In this document: positions 48,603-61,369 of the stretch, one piece after another
How positions within the stretch are numbered: position 1 is the first letter of the stretch
How the letters are laid out: every line of letters begins with the position of its first letter
Assembly (NCBI GenBank): GCA_025200525.1
Contig: CM045762.1
Coordinates: forward strand, 1,736,001-1,800,000
From: Camellia lanceoleosa
Taxonomy: Eukaryota > Streptophyta > Magnoliopsida > Ericales > Theaceae
Length of the DNA stretch: 64,000 bases
Direction: 5' to 3'
The notes under the pieces: generated by a model
What the model saw: the letters and a program-made list of their open reading frames with translations, nothing else
Told to the model about the DNA's origin: nothing
The model's database searches: none
Program-made: the position numbers and the translations under genes

Positions 48603-49969
48603 CCTCCTCGCCTGTTTTGGGGTTTTTTTTTTTCCTTCTCTATTTTAAATGTACCACACCACAGAAATATATTGTCTGCGTTTGTGTTTTGTAAATGTGA
48701 TTTGAGAGTATAAGTTATATTTTGAGTTTGTGTATTGTAGAATTATGATTTAAATATAGAAAATTTATTTGGTAAAGAATTTTAAAAATAGTTTTGATTT
48801 GAGTGGAGAATTATTGATGTGACATTTGATATGTGATACAGAAATTTACAATTCATAACTAAACATATAACTCAAAATTATTTAAAGTACATAAAAAATT
48901 TTAAAAATTTCAGAAAATATTTTTTTCGATTATATAAATCAATTGTCAAAAAAAAAAAATTACTGTTCCGGACAGCTGGCCGGACGTCCCCTTAGCAAAA
49001 ATTTTGAAAAAAATCACGGAGTAAAAGAGCGGCTGAGACAGATTTGATACAGAGCTCTCAGCAGAGCTTTTGAAACGTGATTACAAAATCCTAAACAAAC
49101 ATCATATTGAAACACAGGTGTAGATCACGTTTCAAAAGCACAACCAAACACATCCATTAATTTTCACCTTGTTCGATTATATGGAATTTTTTGAAAATTT
49201 ATTTTTTTTTGTATTTTTTTAGAACTTTTTTTTAATATTTTATATAAATTTTTATTTCTTTAAATACAGCTGGATACACTTTAGTAAATAGAAAAAATAT
49301 ATGAAAATTCATCATAATTTCATACTTTGATATATTTAATAAATTTTTAAGTTTTTTGTCTAAATATATCAATATTAAGTGAATCTAAAAAGTTTTTTTT
49401 TTTAAATTAAAATATTCATAATATTTCATCTACTGAATGCGAGAGTTCGTGCTATGCCTGAATAAGGTAATAGTGGCCAAATGAATTCTCTAGTCACGCG
49501 AGTAAAAGAGATGGAAAACTATCATCTCTCTCTTCTCTCATCTTACCCTCTTCTCTTCTACTCATAATCTCTCAATTCAGTGGCTACCATCACTACAGGC
49601 ATTGCCAGCGACTCTTTTTCCAATCCAACGAGATAATTCCGTCATATTCAGCGCCAACCCCACCGACAACTTCCCTTCCCAATGTCCTTCCAACAACGAC
49701 ATTTCTCTGGTCATCCCTCACTGCCCTCTATCCTCTCTCATCCTTAGTCTCCTCTTTTGCGATGTCAATGATGGGTGGTTCGCGGTGGTGATTGACGACG
49801 AATCTGTTAAGGTGAAAGGTTTTGGGTGGTGACTTGGGGTGTGGCCTTGGTTGGTTAGCAAATAAGTGACAATGAGGGTGTAGAGATCGGCGGAGGAGTG
49901 GCGGCAATCATGGATGTCAATTCTCCAATCACCTATTTGGTTCTTTTTTTCCTTCATAGATTCAAATAT

Positions 49970-50280
49970 GAAGGCGACAACAAAGGTAAGCACCGAAGTG
50001 AAAAGGAAGATGTGGGTTTCCTTACCTGTTGATTATACTGAGAAGCTCTGTGCTCAAAGAAATGGCACTGAGGAGTCGGATATGGAGATTCCTGAATTTA
50101 AGGATTATAAACCTGGAAAACAGCTTTGAGGGAGAGCTTTACAGCAATGGCGAACCTCAGCGACATCGAGCCTTTGTTTCAGTGCTCTCGATCGTTGTGA
50201 TTCTATTCTTCCATCCTTGATTCGCCGGAGTCAACAATATGATGACCGTGAGATCGAGTTCGGTGAGTTGATTTGATAGA
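49970..50280 (+). other. Coding-looking fragments of unknown origin
   Basis: One frame gives STEVKRKMWVSLPVDYTEKL and EESDMEIPEFKDYKPGK, from 49,968 to a stop at 50,127. The following 100 bp read ALDRCDSILPSLIRRSQQYD in another frame. Base composition is more balanced than in the surroundings. I do not recognise the genes. They sit just inside a terminal repeat (about 50,290-50,396) of the HIRA-carrying TIR family, so gene capture is likely. Confidence 0.4.
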
Positions 50281-50289
50281 GTCAAATTT

Positions 50290-52331
50290 CTTTATGATAT
50301 ATGTGTATGGGGTTGAGGGTTAGACATCACAAAATAATATTGTGAATCTTTTTCATTACTAAAAATGGGAGAGGGAACTTAAACTAATTTTCTCTTTTAA
50401 TAATCATTGTAAAAACAAATGTAAAAATTACGTTCTAAAATTTCTTTTAGAACTTTTTGTTTATAAAAACAAATGTAAGTAAACAATAGTAAAAATTGTC
50501 ATGTTTTGTTGGAGATGCCGGGCCAGACATGGCCTAAAACAAAGAAACAGACAAAAAAGAAGTCGTTATCATCTTCACTGTAGCAAGTGATAGAACATCA
50601 TCCCGCTCACTAGCTATATATAGGCTTGCGTCGCGCCTCCTCATGGCACCTGAGAATCTCAAATCCCTAATCGCTTTTGTGTATCTTTGAACGTGGTAAG
50701 TTCAAACCAGATTCACTATCAATCTCATTCTGTATACATAAATGTTCGTATATAGAAAGTTATTTGAGCATTTGTAGCCTTTTACCTTTACAGATAATGA
50801 GACAAATTTCTCTAGGAATTTCTTTGGTTTGGAGAGAATTTATCTGGTTTGGACAAAATTTCTCTAGAACCAGAATTTCTCTAGTTTGGACAAAATTTCT
50901 CTAGAACCAGAATTTCTCTAGTTTGGACAAAATTTCTCTGGTTTGGACATAATTTATTTGGGACTAGAATTTCTCTAGTTTGAACCATAATATCTATGAT
51001 TGTATACACCTTAGAACCATACAAAGCCTACAAACGTAATGACTACTTAGCTTATAGAAACCATATATTGTAATAAACAGGGCACATTTGGCTGCTTTTG
51101 ATTCTTTTTACCAGAATATGTATGGGAATTCACTAAAAAAGGTAATTTGTTCTTAATATCGTCACCGTCTCTTTTTATTGGAAATTCTTGTTATGATTTT
51201 TAACAAATTAAGATAATTGCAGCCTGTAAAGAGTGAAACTTCAGGGAAATTTGAGCTTGCCCTTTTGACAATTCTACAGTGTACACATAATCCTGCAAAG
51301 TGCTTTGCAAAGGTATTTATCCAGCCTTAAGTTTTTTTTTTTCTTATTAATGTAATTAGGACTTCTTAGGATGCATATATATATATATGGTTGTATGTAA
51401 TAGTTTTAGGGACTAGACTATCATTTGAGTCCTGAACAATTGGTTTTTGAGATATTGACTTGGGATTGTGACTTTTCAATTTCTTCGTTCTTCAACAATA
51501 CTTTTATGCAACGCCACTAGTGCATAATGTTTTCTCAATTTCATTTTTGGTCAAGACAATATGCAATATATCTTTACTTTTTGTGATGGGATTATAGTTC
51601 TCACAACATATGGAGTATGTAATTTTCTTTTTAACATATAAAGGCTGTTTTGTTTGATTGCTGTGTTTGTTTGTTTTTTTTTTTTAATTTTCCTTATATA
51701 TATATATATTAACTCATATGATCCATCATGGGGATTCAAGTTCAATCCATTGATAACTACTCTGGAATGTTACAGGTATTACATATGGCGATGAAAGGAT
51801 TGGGAACCGACAACACAACACTTATAAGGGTTATCATGACAAGAACCAAGATTGATATGCAATACATTAAAGTTGAATACCAGAAGAAATACAATAAATG
51901 AGGCAAATTCTCTACAGGTAATGACGATATCTATCATTATTGACATGATATCAATAATGATAAACCAGAGTTTGAACCCAAGTGTCGCATATCAATAATG
52001 ATAAACCAGAGTTTGAACCCAAGTGTTGCAAATTCTCTAGGAATTTCTCTAGGAATTTATCTAGTTTGGAGAAAATTTCTATGGTTTGGACAGAATTTCA
52101 TTAGAACTAGAATTTCTCTTGAGAGCATTTCTCTGGTTTGGACAAAATTTCTCTAGAATCAGAATTTCTCTAGTTTGAACAGAATTTCTTTGGAACTTTG
52201 TGGAAGTGTAGAGAAATTCTTTGGATCGAATTTTCTTTGGATTGATTCAAGGGATCTTAGACATTATAAAAATATTGAATGTCCTTTATGTTATAAAATC
52301 TTCGTACTAGGGACCTTAAAAAAAAAATTCC
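50290..52331. mobile_element. Remains of one or two TIR elements of the HIRA-carrying family
   Basis: About 50,290-50,396 closely resembles the right end of the 31,833-34,944 element. About 52,215-52,331, reverse-complemented, closely resembles its left end. Both face the same way, so they belong to different copies or to a rearranged one. AAATTTCTCTGG-type motifs fill 50,795-50,990 and 52,030-52,230. An annexin gene fragment lies between. I could not find the matching left ends or target duplications. Confidence 0.6.
51223..51901 (+). pseudogene. Annexin gene fragment (two exons)
   Basis: Exon-like pieces 51223-51312 and 51776-51901 have proper borders (GCAG|CCT ... AAAG|GTATTT; TTACAG|GTATTA) and join in frame. 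The first gives [17 protein letters not shown], the second AMKGLGTDNTTLIRVIMTRT and IDMQYIKVEYQKKYNK. These match the last annexin repeat of plant annexins, including the GLGTD calcium-binding loop start. A TGA follows at once, before the expected final helix. The N-terminal three repeats are absent, so this is a captured or truncated piece, not a gene. Confidence 0.82.
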
Positions 52332-53194
52332 TTATTAAAATTAGTATACAATGATTATTAAAAGACTGCATTAGTTACCTAATATTTATATTATTTATAG
52401 AATGTTATTGACAATTCTGCTAGCACTTATATAAAGAATTTCTTAAAAATTAAAATTAATAAAATCGTGTATAAGATCAACTACATCACAATTTATATAT
52501 ATATGAACTAATGAATTAGCTATAATGCTCACTCCACACACAAAAATTTATATATATATATATATTAACAAACATGAATGCAAAAGAATTTAATTATTAA
52601 TATTGCATAAAAAACAGAAAACAAGTTTTAAATTAAAATATTAAAATGTATAAAATATATAAAAATTCTTCATTTAAATTTTGGTGTCTAAAAAGTTAAG
52701 CCATTTATGTCTCTCATAAAAAAGAGAACACAAGTGATCAACTTAAATAATTTAATTAATTATTTTTTCATATAATTTTTTTATTATGACATTAGACTCA
52801 TGCCTTGCACAGGCTTTTTTGGTAACTAGTATATATATATATATATATTAGGCTCACCGCTAATCTCGAATGCCAAATCACCAAAATAATTAAGGAAAAG
52901 ACTATGGTGCAAACTTTTTATACATCTTATAATTAAAAAAAATGATATAATTTTAATTTTTTAAATCATAATTAAAAAAAATCATAATGAAACACAATAT
53001 GAGACATAATTAAAAAATTCATAAGTTATAATTAAAATAATGTCATAACTAAAGAAAAAAATTGGTCATAATTAAATAATAAAATGAAAAATGACATAAC
53101 TAGAAGTGAATATGATACATTATTTTTAAAGGGGTATACATTAGAATTTGCCAATAATTAAAACAACAAATTACATTGACGCCGTTAGAATAAA

Positions 53195-53499
53195 GAAAAA
53201 ATTAGTAAAACATCCCTCTCCAACTTTGGATAGTATGAGAGGTCTAATATGTTTTTTATTAGTTAAGGTCCCTCGATGAAATTTCTCTGTGATAATATCA
53301 GATAAATTTTAAAATTTCTCTATGATCATATTAGAGAAAATTCTTTGTGAAAATTAATTAATTTCTTTGTGTTGGGGCGAAATTTCTTTGCGTCAAATTT
53401 TCCATGTAAAAATGTTGAGAGACCCTAACTATTATGAAAATATTGTATGTCTTTTATCTTATAAAATTTTAATATCATAAACTTTAAAAAAAAAATCCC
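53195..53499. mobile_element. 305-bp MITE of the HIRA-carrying TIR family
   Basis: The left side resembles the right end of the 31,833-34,944 element in reverse complement. The right side resembles its left end in reverse complement (ataaaattttaatatcataa near the terminus). The interior has AAATTTCTCTG motifs. It is essentially two terminal repeats with almost nothing between. The flanking 9-mers tagaataaa and ataaaaaaa do not match well. Confidence 0.65.
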
Positions 53500-53816
53500 A
53501 TAAAAAAATAGAAATAATTACAAAAAAAAATTCCTAAAGCTTGAGTCTTATAATAAAATAAATCATAAGTTTTTAATTTAGTCAATTTAAATTCTAATAT
53601 TTGAAAAAAATTTCAATTGACAAAAAATTTAAAATTTAGGATTTATTTTGTTATAAAACTCAAATCTTGACTTTTTTTTTTTTAATTTCCCCAAAAAATA
53701 ATATTGTCATCTTTATACACTAAAATGTATGTATATATATATATATAGTATGTATTATTCTTATATTTTTACACCATCCATATATATTAGTTTTTCCTTT
53801 AACATTACTAAAATAA

Positions 53817-54135
53817 AAGGAATTATTTACACAAATACCCCTTAAATTATTAAAAAGTATCACTTTAAACTCATAAATCATAAAAGCATATAAGTGGATC
53901 CATAAACTGTTGAAAAATATCATTTTGTCACTTAAAATATAAAAGTGTACAAATAGATCTATAAACTATTGGCGTATTTCACTTTAACCCCTTTCATTAG
54001 GGAGTTCAACCTGTACGCTTTTATAATTTACAAAGTGATATTTTTTAATAATTTAAGGGTCTCTTTACACACTTTTATAATTTAAGAGATCAAAATAATA
54101 TTTCTCAATAATTTAAGAGATACAAATAACCTAAA
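53817..54135. mobile_element. Foldback MITE
   Basis: Two arms of about 150 bp are inverted copies. Each contains ccttaaattattaaaaa-like and tataaaagygtacaa-like phrases in the same order on opposite strands. It lies upstream of the PPR pseudogene. The rest of 52,332-54,518 is AT-rich with no gene. Confidence 0.6.
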
Positions 54136-55108
54136 TAAAAATGGAAATAATTATACCAAAATTATTGAACATATTATATATTTTTCCAAACTCGAGAACA
54201 CACGTCAATTGAATATTCCCTAATTAGTACGATGTGACCGTGATGAATTAAAAAATGAGAAAATTACATTTCAGCCATTTTCTTACAAAATAATTATAGG
54301 CTTATGAAAAAATATATATATAACTTTTATTATTAATATTCATAAAATTTATTACTTATTTGAAATTATTTTTAAAAAAATTACACTAAATTGGAATTTT
54401 ATCTTAAAAAAAATTAGGTGAATTTAATATATGTAGATTCTTTATCATATTTTATTTTCAAATGATTTTATCTTCAAAATTCTTTGAACACGAGCATGCA
54501 GAGAACTGAAGTCTAAACATGAAGAGAACCTGCCAGAAAAAGATTAACAATCTCAACAAAATACTAGAACCCACGTCCATAAATTCAACTATCCATTTAC
54601 TTTGCCACTTGGGAAGATTACAAGATGCTCTAAAACTCATCTTCTCTAACCCAACCCACTCGGATTATTCTCTGTATTCAAAAATTTTGCAGCTTTGCAT
54701 CCACAGAAAGGCAAAAATGGAAGGCCGTTTGATTCATGGTCATCTTTTAACCAATGGGCTTCATTCAAATGCATATTTAAACACAAATTTAGTTATATTC
54801 TATTCGAAGCTCGGTGACATGGTTAACTCCCGTAAAGTGTTCGATAGAATGTCTGAGAGGAGTTTGGTCACTTGGACAGCGTTGGTATCTGGGTATTCTC
54901 AAAATAGGGACTCAGAGGAAGCTCTTGTGGTGTTTTCAGCAATGTATAGGATTGGTGTTAATGTTAAGGCTAATCAGTTCACTTATGGGAGTGCTTTGAG
55001 GTCGTGTACGAGTATGATGTGTTTGGACAGAGGGAAGCAAATTCAAGGATGTATTCAAAAGACTAGACTTGTTAAGAACTTGTTTGTGTAGGGTGCATTG
55101 GTTGATTT

Positions 55109-55861
55109 TGTTGTTTAAATTGGGTAATTGAAACAAAATAAATAAATTCATGCTTTATTAAATTAACTAAATGAACATCAAATAAAATCATACTTGATAA
55201 ATTACATCATGGAGCATAAACATGAAACAAGACTAATATAAGAACATATTTAATCTGAATATGAAAACAAGAAATCAAACCAAATTCTGTGTAATACTAC
55301 AGTGTCCTTAAAACAAATTAGCTGCCTCACCGTGGATGCTGGAGGAACGTCGACTTCTGTCTCCCAGGATAAGATGGTTTAAACCGGCTAACTCAGAAGC
55401 ACCTCCTATTAGCTTTGGCGAACCGACAATGGCAACACTTTCTCACAGTAAGAAATTTCTAGCAAACTGACTAAAGAATGGAAGAAACAATTTCTGTGTT
55501 TGAGACTTGACAGGAGGTCTCAATTTATACATGTATAGGGGAGAGAGGAGAAGCCTCCAGCCTTTATGGCTGGTCACTAATGCACCATTAACCTTTGTAA
55601 TAAAGGCAGGAGTTACAAACCCCATTAATGCACTATTAAACTCTGCAATAAAGGTAGAAGTTACAAACTTCATTAACTCTTTCATGAAGCTAACTCCATA
55701 GGGCAATTTCTCATTCAATTCTTAATGGTTTTTGGCCATTCTATTTGTGGTGTAAATATCTCATTGCAAAGTATCTAGACCCACTTGGACCCAACACAAT
55801 AGATGGTTAGGACCCACTTTAATATTTAATTAAAGTCACCAAAAATCCATTTTTTCCAATA
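55109..55861. mobile_element. 753-bp solo LTR inside the PPR gene
   Basis: The insert is flanked by GATTT on both sides (55,104-55,108 and 55,862-55,866), a 5-bp duplication as made by LTR retrotransposons. It begins TGTTG and ends CAATA, one change from the expected inverted pair TGTTG...CAACA. Removing the insert and one GATTT restores the PPR frame (Val-Asp-Leu-His-Ser-Lys). No internal retrotransposon region is present, so it is a solo LTR left by recombination. Confidence 0.88.
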
Positions 55862-56418
55862 GATTTGCATTCCAAGTGCGGGAAAATGGAAGACGCTTGT
55901 TACATTTTTGAGTCGATGTCGGAGAGGGATGTCGTTTCTTGGAATGCGATGATAGGTGGATATGCTGTTCAAGGTTTTGCTGATGATGCCTTGCGGTTGA
56001 TTCGTTCAATGCTTAGAGCAGGTATTGTCACATATTCTTTAAAATTTTAAATTTTAAATTATTACGCTTGTGTTGTTCTTGCATTGTCCAATGTTGGTTT
56101 GATGCATAAATCATAGAACACAAAATCAAAATGTGTAAATTTGTTTAGGTATGGTGTCAGCCAATGCATTTCATATGTTTATGCATTATTTTGATTTACA
56201 CATTTTCATATGGAGAAAGTAAAATGCTATTTTTGAATACAAGATAAATAGTTTTATGAACTGAAATGTTAATAGGATTTGATTAAACCCAAAAGATATC
56301 TTCAAAGAAAAAATCCCTAAAAACACGAGTAAAAATGCGAGAGCAAAACTAGGATTCTTATATTATAACTTGATTTTGAGGGATCTCATAGGAATCCACT
56401 AAAATTCTTTTGAACACT

Positions 56419-56758
56419 ATGTGCCATTTTGGGAAGAGAAGAAAAACACCACGTTTTTGTCCACGGAAGAAAAACGCCAAGCTGCCGAAAACGCCAAGAC
56501 TTGCATTTGGGAAGTCACAAAAAAGCTACCTTGTGAAATTACCTAAATACCCTCCATGTTAATAAATAACCTAAAATTCCAAAGTTTGGCAAAGGTATAT
56601 TGGTCATTTTATTTTGATTTGATGCCATAAATAAATATTAAACCAAAAATTAAAAAAGCGAGCTTTTTACCAACTTCCCAAATCACCTCAAAAAAAGCCA
56701 AAAAACTTGGTAAAAAGCCAAAAGCCAGCTTTTTACCAACTTCCCAAAACACCCCATA
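56419..56758. mobile_element. MITE inside the PPR intron
   Basis: Ends read tatgtgccattttgggaag and, reverse-complemented, tatggggtgttttgggaag. The interior repeats ctttttaccaacttcccaaa words. Size and ends fit a non-autonomous hAT-like element. Confidence 0.6.
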
Positions 56759-58449
56759 GAGTGATGCATGCTTATCCCATCATCTCTTTTTCCATCTTGA
56801 TTCCTAGAAGATTTGTTATCAAATTATTCTGTTTCATTTGCACTTTTTTAGGTTCCCCAAAATAAGTAAAGTACCTTCACATTTAGTTGTTCGTAAAGTT
56901 GGCAATCAATTTTTTAAGAGGGTGATAATAGATGCGAAGAAGCGTTTTCTCATTAAAAGCATGAACTTTTTAACATACTTGCAATGAATCTTGATACTAC
57001 TTATGCTGCATTTTCAATGTTTGAGTTGCTTGGCAAGCTCAAGAGACAGAAGATGTAACCACTTACTGTGTTTTTCTTTTTTTTTCCTTTCAAATGAACA
57101 TTCATTTGTGTTTCAATCCTAACCATAGTCAATCTTGTTTGATTAGATCTTTATTATGTACGCTCAACTTAATGAACAACTATCCACTGGAAGTTATCAA
57201 TCATTGGCATATATTACAAACAAGTGTAAGCACTGATAGTTTATCTAGTACTTCTGTTTCATGAATGTGGATATATTGTTTCCCTTTATGAATTTTTTCT
57301 TGCCCTTATTCCAACTCCAAATTTTAATAGGTATGATCCCTGATTCCTTCACCTTGGGTAGTATTATGAAAGCCCTTGTTGGAGGAAGCAGTCTGATGAA
57401 GGTCATCCAGATTCATCATTCAACTGGGCTATGAATGACATACTATTTTGATTGGATCGCTGATTGATGCATATGCAAAATGTAGGAGTGTTAGAATAGC
57501 AGATCGGATTTACAAGAGTATGCTAAAAAAAGATACAATAGCTTGCGCTGCATTAATCACTGGATATGCACATGAAGGTATCTATAGTTGAGATGCCTTT
57601 GATCTCTTCAATGAAATACATCAAATGCATATGGGAATTGATAATGTTATATTATGCTCTGTGCTCAATATATGCCGATACAGCATCACTAGACTTGGGA
57701 AGACAAATTCATGCCTTGGTGTTGAAATGTCAATCCAAACATGATGTAGCCATAGGAAACACTCTCATTGATATGTACTCAAAATCTGGAGAAATTGAAG
57801 ATGTTAAACAAGTTTTCAATGAGATGGAGCAGAAAAATGTTATTTCATGGACGTCATTGATTGCCGGATATGGGAAGAATGGCTACAGGCATAAGGCGAT
57901 TGCGATGTATAAGAAGATGGAATCTGAGGGGTTGAAACCAAATGACGTTACATTCCTAACTCTTCTCTTCGCTTGTAGCCATGTTGGTTGACTACTGAAG
58001 CATCAGAATGCTTCAATAACATGGTTGGTAAATACAATATCTTGCTAAGGGCTGAACACTATTCTTGTATAGTCGACGTCTTTGCACGTGGAGGGCAGTT
58101 AGACGAAGCCTATATTCTAATACAAAAGATGAATATTAAGCCTAATGCCTCACTTTGGGGTGCTATTCTTGGTTCATGCAACATCTATAGTGATATGTCT
58201 CTTGGAGAAGTAGCAGGCAGGCATTTGTTTAGTATAGAACCTGAGAAGTCGGTAAACTACATGGTTTTAGCAGGAACATATGCTGCAGTAGGCTTGTGGG
58301 ACAGTGTTTGGAAGACAAGGAAATTAATGGAAGAGAGAAGTCTAATAAAGTATCCAGGATACAGCCTTCTTTGGTCCATTAAAAAGAGGGTGCCTCTTTT
58401 GCAGCCAAAGTTGAAATTGCTGCATTGAACTGCATACATGTCTTGTTCT

Positions 58450-61365
58450 TATTTTTTTTCGATTCATAAGAAAGGATAACAGCAAGGAGAAGAAACAGAG
58501 TGCTAGGCAAAGTTGCCTTAAACAGTAGAAGAAGATGCCCCAATGATGTCTGTAACAAGTAGATCTGCAATTTCAGTAAGGGGATCATTAAGAAAAACAA
58601 AAGATTCTTGGTGGTTCACACCTATATTTGCCAATCCATCAGCACTTGTGTTACCCTCTCTGGGAATATGGGCAATGGTGCAGCTGCATCTTTTCATTAG
58701 GAATTTGGTATCTTCAAGCATGACCCTGTGTTGCGAGTGTTGGGATGATGCATCCTGGATGAGCTTGACAAATTGCGCTAAATCTGTTTCAATGCAGATG
58801 TCCTTCAGTCCCTTCTCAAGCATTATTGTGAGTCCTCTATAGACTGCCCAAAGCTCGGTCTCTAGACTAGTTGCTGCCTCTAGTTTTCCATGATATCCAT
58901 ATAGCCAAGTTCCTCGTTCATCCCTAAAAAGACCACCATACCCAGTTGGTCCTGAATTACCTTTTGAGCTCCCGTCAATGTTGAGTTTGATTTTCCCTAC
59001 AAGAGGCAACACCTAATTAGTTGTAAGATTTAGAGGTTGTCCAGAGAAATGGTCAGCTTGAAAGGCTTCAAAAGTCTCTAAAGCTTGGTGTTGGATGTAT
59101 CTAATAGTTTCTTGAACATTCCCTTCTTTTTGTCTAAAAACAATTCTGTTTCTGTCCTTCCAGATTGCCCAAATGGTGTACAAGAACACAATGCCCCAAG
59201 GGATGGGGTAGGGCTCATTTGCCTTGCTTTTTAGATTCAGTTAGAACCACTGTTCCAAAGGTCGGTTCTCACTTTCCTCTAACCAGTTGAAGTTTTTTGT
59301 AGTATGCTAAAATTTATTAGCTTTGGGGCACTCTCTAAGGAGGTGGTTGAGATCTTCAGTAGCTAATGTACATCTGGGGCAGCTATCATCTGTTGTTAAG
59401 CCTCTGATGCGTCGTTGAAGGTTAGTTAAGAGACGGCCTTGGAATAGCAGCCAGCAAAAACCTTTTAATTTCTGAGGTATCTTCAGCTTCCATATCCAGT
59501 TCCAACTCACCATGGTAGTGTTCCCATTGGTTTGGGTTAAAAGGTGATATGCTGCACTTACGGAAAAGTTTCCTGCAGGTGACCCTTTCCAATGTGGGCC
59601 ATTAGTTACTGTTACAAACTGCGATAAGTGGATTTGCAGAATGTTTTGAATGACAGATTGTGGAATGAAAGCTGCAATTTGATCAAGCTTCTAGGAACCA
59701 TCTTCTTGTATGATATCAGCTACCTTCAGGTTATTCAAAGAGTGATCTCTAGGACACTGTGTTGTAATGGTGTTGTCTCCACACCAATAGTCATTCCAAA
59801 ATGATATGCTCTTACCATCACCCACTGTCCATCTGACTCCCCTTTTGAGAAGGTCTCTGGTCTTGATAATGCTCCTCCAAGTGTGGGACACAGCTCAATT
59901 AATAGTCAGACAGAGCTTCTTTTTGAAGATATTTTCCCTTCAAAACTGATGTCCAGATTGATTCTTTGTCACTTACCATTTTCCATCCCAGTTTGGCTAG
60001 AAGAGCAATGTTCTGACCCTCAGCTCTTTTGAGACCAAGGCCTCCTTCTTGTTTATTCTTGCAGACCTGTTTCCAGCTGACTAGATGGACTTTGTTTCTA
60101 TTATTCTGATTACCCCACAAAAAGTTTCTATTAAGTTTGTCAATTTGCTTACATACACTTTGGGGAAGCTTAGCAGTTTGCATGATGTAGGAGGGAATTG
60201 AGGAAGATACTGACTGGACAATGGTTGTTCTACTAGCAAGGAAAAAGGTCTTAGCTTTCCAGTTAGAGAGTTTCTGTTGGATTTTCTCCAAAATGTTATT
60301 ATAGATATGATGATTAGCTTTTCTGTGAAGAAGAGGAACAACTAAGTATTTTCCTAAATTCAACGTAAGAGCTATGCCACAATAGTTACTCAAATCTCTA
60401 GCCTTCTTGCTTCCAACATTTGGAGATATGAAATTTTTTATTTTTGTAGGTTAACTACCTACCCTAATAGTTGGCAAAACTCTTTGATTGTATTCATGAC
60501 AGTTTCACAATTGATTTGATCTGCTTGTGCAAATAGAAAGAGGTCATCAACAAAGAAGAGATGAGATATAGATGGTCCCTTTCTAGCAGCTTTAATGCTC
60601 TTCCACAGTTTGTTCTCCACTTTATGCCTGATCATATTTGAGTCATTCCATGCACAAGACAAACAAATAGAGGGGGAGTGGGTCTCCTTGTCTCAGGCCT
60701 CTACTAGGGGTAAATTCCTCCATGGTTTCACCATTCCACAATAAAGAGAAGTTGACTGAAGAGATACAAGAGATGATTAGCTTCACCAAATGATTATTCA
60801 AATTGAACTCACATAGAGTTTCTCTCAAGAATTCCCATGAGAGCTTATCATACGCTTTCTCCAAGTCCAACTTAATGATGAGACCTCCAACCTTACCTTT
60901 CCTGTGGTGCAATGTGTGTATAAGCTCTTGGGTAATGATGATGTTGTCATGGGTTGAGCGCCCAAGAATAAAGCTAATTTGATGGGGGCTAATGAGATCT
61001 AGAAGGAGAGGTCTTATTCTATTAACAAGGAGTTTAGTAAGGATTTTGTAGGAAACATTACAGAGGCTAATAGGGCGGAATTGTTTGATGGTTTCAGGGT
61101 TGTCAGTTTTAGGTGTGAGAGCTAAGAGGGTTCTATTTATGTCAAGAGGGGTATGCTTCTCACTGTAACACTTCTTAATAAAGGCACACATATCTTCACC
61201 AATAACATCCCAAAACTTATGGTAGAATATGGCTTGGAAACCATCCCTCCCAAGTGCTTTAAAAGCATTAATGTTTTTCACTACTTCCCATATCTCAATA
61301 TTTGTGATTCCTCTAGAGATCCTGCAATTCTCCTCATGCGTTACATGGTGATAGGCCATGTTGCA
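58450..61365 (-). mobile_element. L1-type LINE, 5'-truncated, ORF2 decayed
   Basis: From 61,359 downwards the minus strand encodes a reverse transcriptase (FRPISLCNVSYKILTKLLVN, LDLEKAYDKLSWEF, GLRQGDPLPLYLF, catalytic FVDD near 60,545). Next is a connection region (GLGLKRAEGQNIALLAKLGW near 60,000) and a zf-RVT zinc-binding block (CWLLFQGRLLTNLQRR ... CPRC, 59,307-59,513). Last is an RNase H domain (58,518-59,012) with acidic residues in LNIDGSSKGNSG, LETELWAV, IETDLAQF and NTSADGLA. Frames change several times and stops occur. The endonuclease is missing. The 3' end near 58,452 has a short A run and lies just past the PPR coding end. Confidence 0.88.
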
Positions 61366-61369
61366 CCAA

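Larger units (their letters stand above)
54519..58428 (+). pseudogene. Pentatricopeptide repeat (PPR) protein gene, PLS type, broken
   Basis: Coding pieces are 54519-55108, 55862-56021, 57331 to about 57991 and 57988-58428. Joined, they give PPR motifs such as RKVFDRMSERSLVTWTALVS, RDVVSWNAMIGGYAVQGFAD and KNVISWTSLIAGYGKNGYRH. An E-domain-like end (HYSCIVDVFARGGQLDEAYI ... NASLWGAILGSC) follows. Such proteins bind organelle RNA for editing or processing. Disruptions: TAG at 55,090 where Gln is expected; a solo LTR inserted at 55,108; stops and frameshifts near 57,420, 57,665 and 57,990. The 56,022-57,330 gap has GT-AG borders in phase and may be an original intron. No DYW end is seen. Confidence 0.88.
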
